Below, in pieces: positions 62,621-64,000 of a stretch of 64,000 bases of DNA. The notes beneath the pieces were generated by a model that was not told where the DNA came from, did not search any database, and saw nothing but the letters and a program-made list of their open reading frames with translations. The DNA comes from Nocardia araoensis NBRC 100135 (GTDB lineage Bacteria > Actinomycetota > Actinomycetes > Mycobacteriales > Mycobacteriaceae): positions 1-64,000 of the forward strand of contig NZ_BAFR01000034.1 in assembly GCF_000308435.1 (NCBI RefSeq), read 5' to 3'. Position numbers and translations under genes: made by a program. The stretch's first letter is position 1; every line of letters starts with the position of its first letter.

Positions 62621-63826
62621 TCAGAAACTGTTCGCCAACAGTGCGTACTCCGCGGCGACCTTCTGCCGCACGTCCGGTTCCTTATCACTGGTGACGACTC
62701 CGACGTACCGCTTGTACGCGACGTAGCACCGGTACTTGTACTCCCGGTCCGGGTCACCCTTGCTGTTGAGTTGCAGGCACTTGGCGCCGGGGATGTCCTT
62801 GGGAGCGCCCAGCGGATCGTAGTGCGCGCCTTCGCTCTCCAACAGGCCGGTGACCAGTTTCTGGGCGGCGGCCGCGTCGCGGGTGCGGGCGACGTAACTG
62901 TCGTCGAGCAGGCCGATGTGGTCCACGCCCGCTTCCTCGACCAGACGCAGGTGTACCGACTCGTCATCGGCGCGGTGCACCGTGTGATAGCCGCCGTAGA
63001 CGGCGAAGGTCGCCGGATCCGGCACGCGGTTCTTGCGGTCGGCGACCGCGACGCGGGCGAGCAGGCCGTCGGGATCGGCCTTCAGGGTGTCGAGCTTGTT
63101 CACCGGGGTCGGGGCGAATTTCTCCAGCTGCGCGACCTCGGCGGCCAAGGTCTTGTCGACCCATTTGACCAGGTCGTCGGCTTCCGCCGTCGGACGCTGG
63201 ATGAACAAGGAGATGACGAATTCCTTGTACGCCATGAAGGTGCCGACGTTGGCAACGCCCGGCCGCCAGTGGATGTAGGAGTCGGGATACTTCGTCGACG
63301 ACAGCTTGCGGTTGTCCGGCGATACGGCGATGTCGACGTCCTCGAGTTCACGGGCCGCGAGCTTCGCGGTGGCCTCGTCGGGGAAGCGGAACACCGCGTT
63401 CGTGACCGCGGTGGCTTGCGGCGCCGGATTGGACTGGCCGGCCGGATCGGGACGGTCGGCGCCGCTGGCGGCGTATCCCACGACCAGCTTGCGATTGTCG
63501 AGCACCGGCCTGGACACCTTGGCCACGAAGTCGAGCGCCTGCTCGGCGTCCTTGACGACGGTGCTGCCGCGGCCGAACTTCAGTGTGGAGTCGATGCGCA
63601 CGGTGGGGACCACGGCATCGGACATCCGCATGCCCTCCAGCAGCGCGCCTTTGCCTGCCGAATCCTGGTTGAACTGGTGCTTGTCGACGGGATAGGTGCC
63701 GACTTCCAGCTTGCGCACATCGATCTCACCCGCGGTCGGTGTGCCCTGCACGCCTGCGCAACCGGCCAGCATCCCTGCCAGTGCCAGGCAAGACGCCGTG
63801 AGCGCGATGCGTTGCGTCCGAACCAT
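62621..63826 (-). CDS. DUF7373-like lipoprotein, first of three, 401 aa
   Basis: Clear lipoprotein signal (RIALTASCLALAGMLAGC) and the family opening EIDVRKLEVGTYPVDKHQF. The end, YKRYVGVVTSDKEPDVRQK with AAEYALLANS, is more diverged than in the other two. It is the promoter-proximal gene; a 96-bp gap separates it from the second paralog. Its ligand or partner is unknown. Tandem paralogs before a receptor-like kinase suggest a surface sensing or envelope role. Confidence 0.78.
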   Translation of the reverse strand: MVRTQRIALTASCLALAGMLAGCAGVQGTPTAGEIDVRKLEVGTYPVDKHQFNQDSAGKGALLEGMRMSDAVVPTVRIDSTLKFGRGSTVVKDAEQALDFVAKVSRPVLDNRKLVVGYAASGADRPDPAGQSNPAPQATAVTNAVFRFPDEATAKLAARELEDVDIAVSPDNRKLSSTKYPDSYIHWRPGVANVGTFMAYKEFVISLFIQRPTAEADDLVKWVDKTLAAEVAQLEKFAPTPVNKLDTLKADPDGLLARVAVADRKNRVPDPATFAVYGGYHTVHRADDESVHLRLVEEAGVDHIGLLDDSYVARTRDAAAAQKLVTGLLESEGAHYDPLGAPKDIPGAKCLQLNSKGDPDREYKYRCYVAYKRYVGVVTSDKEPDVRQKVAAEYALLANSF

Positions 63827-63902
63827 CTCAGGCCCCTCGTTCCTCCCGTTGCTGACACTGAAGTTACCCGACGGAGGCCGGGGAGGGGGACCGATGCGCG
63901 TC

Positions 63903-63914
63903 GTATTGCAATAC
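63903..63914. promoter_or_regulatory. Perfect 12-bp palindrome upstream of the lipoprotein-kinase operon
   Basis: GTATTGCAATAC is its own complement, 77 bp before the first lipoprotein start and in a locally AT-rich patch. It may be an operator. The 86 bp that follow to the window end hold GTG codons that could begin a divergent gene, but too little is visible to call one. Confidence 0.4.
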
Positions 63915-64000
63915 CCTTGTCGGTGTGGCGACGACCTTGCACTGCACCCCCGGTGAAGGCCGATACCGGTGAAGGATCGGCAGGTCGAGGTCGTCGTCGG

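Noticed and set aside
63953..64000. Start of a divergent gene at the window end
   Set aside because: GTG codons at 63953 and 63969 are possible, but only 10-16 codons are visible and no ribosome binding site stands out.

Overview
The window is very GC-rich actinobacterial DNA, most like Nocardia or a close relative in the Mycobacteriales. It carries two type VII secretion (ESX) loci, PE and PPE proteins, EspG chaperones, DUF4254 and DUF7373-type proteins, and the mycobacterial-type order infA-rpmJ-rpsM-rpsK-rpsD-rpoA-rplQ-truA. Nothing in the window fixes the species. I found no tRNA, rRNA, insertion sequence or CRISPR array.

Bases 1-5481 hold a five-gene accessory module on the plus strand. 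It starts with a large repeat- and proline-rich protein cut by the window edge, followed by a small protein, a DUF6301-like protein, a TY-Chap-like (YbjN/CesT-type chaperone) protein and a multidomain protein with immunity-like (YezG-like and Imm35-like) domains. The last three overlap by 4 nt each. This looks like a secreted effector with its chaperone and immunity genes.

Bases 5942-26618 are ESX locus 1. An esp-like operon comes first: a Gln-rich secreted protein, an EspG-like protein, two YbaB-like proteins, an EspC-like protein and an EspA/E-like protein. It is followed by PE, PPE, a second EspG and an Esx pair, then the complete core machinery eccE, eccB, eccA, eccD, mycP, eccC. A GNAT/GntR pair, a DUF4254 gene and a long EspI-like ATPase gene follow.

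Bases 33310-38893 are the conserved infA-to-truA ribosomal block plus an Hsp20 gene. Bases 39067-46589 hold an F420-type oxidoreductase, an MFS carboxylate transporter with a two-component system and a TAXI binding lipoprotein, a CsoR copper sensor with its operator, an MTA phosphorylase and an FMN reductase.

Bases 46705-58056 are ESX locus 2. Its position near truA and its Rv3446c-like gene mark it as the ESX-4 type, here with an eccE. Its eccB survives only as a frameshifted relic with about 1.1 kb missing, so this locus must borrow an EccB, most simply the one in locus 1, or be inactive. Bases 58463-63826 are a four-gene operon of three paralogous lipoproteins and a membrane Ser/Thr kinase.

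Three otherwise intact genes (the first gene, the EspI-like gene and the Rv3446c-like gene) are each broken by one missing base at or near a five-base G or C run. This suggests homopolymer sequencing error more than decay. The eccB relic is different, because it has lost most of its length.
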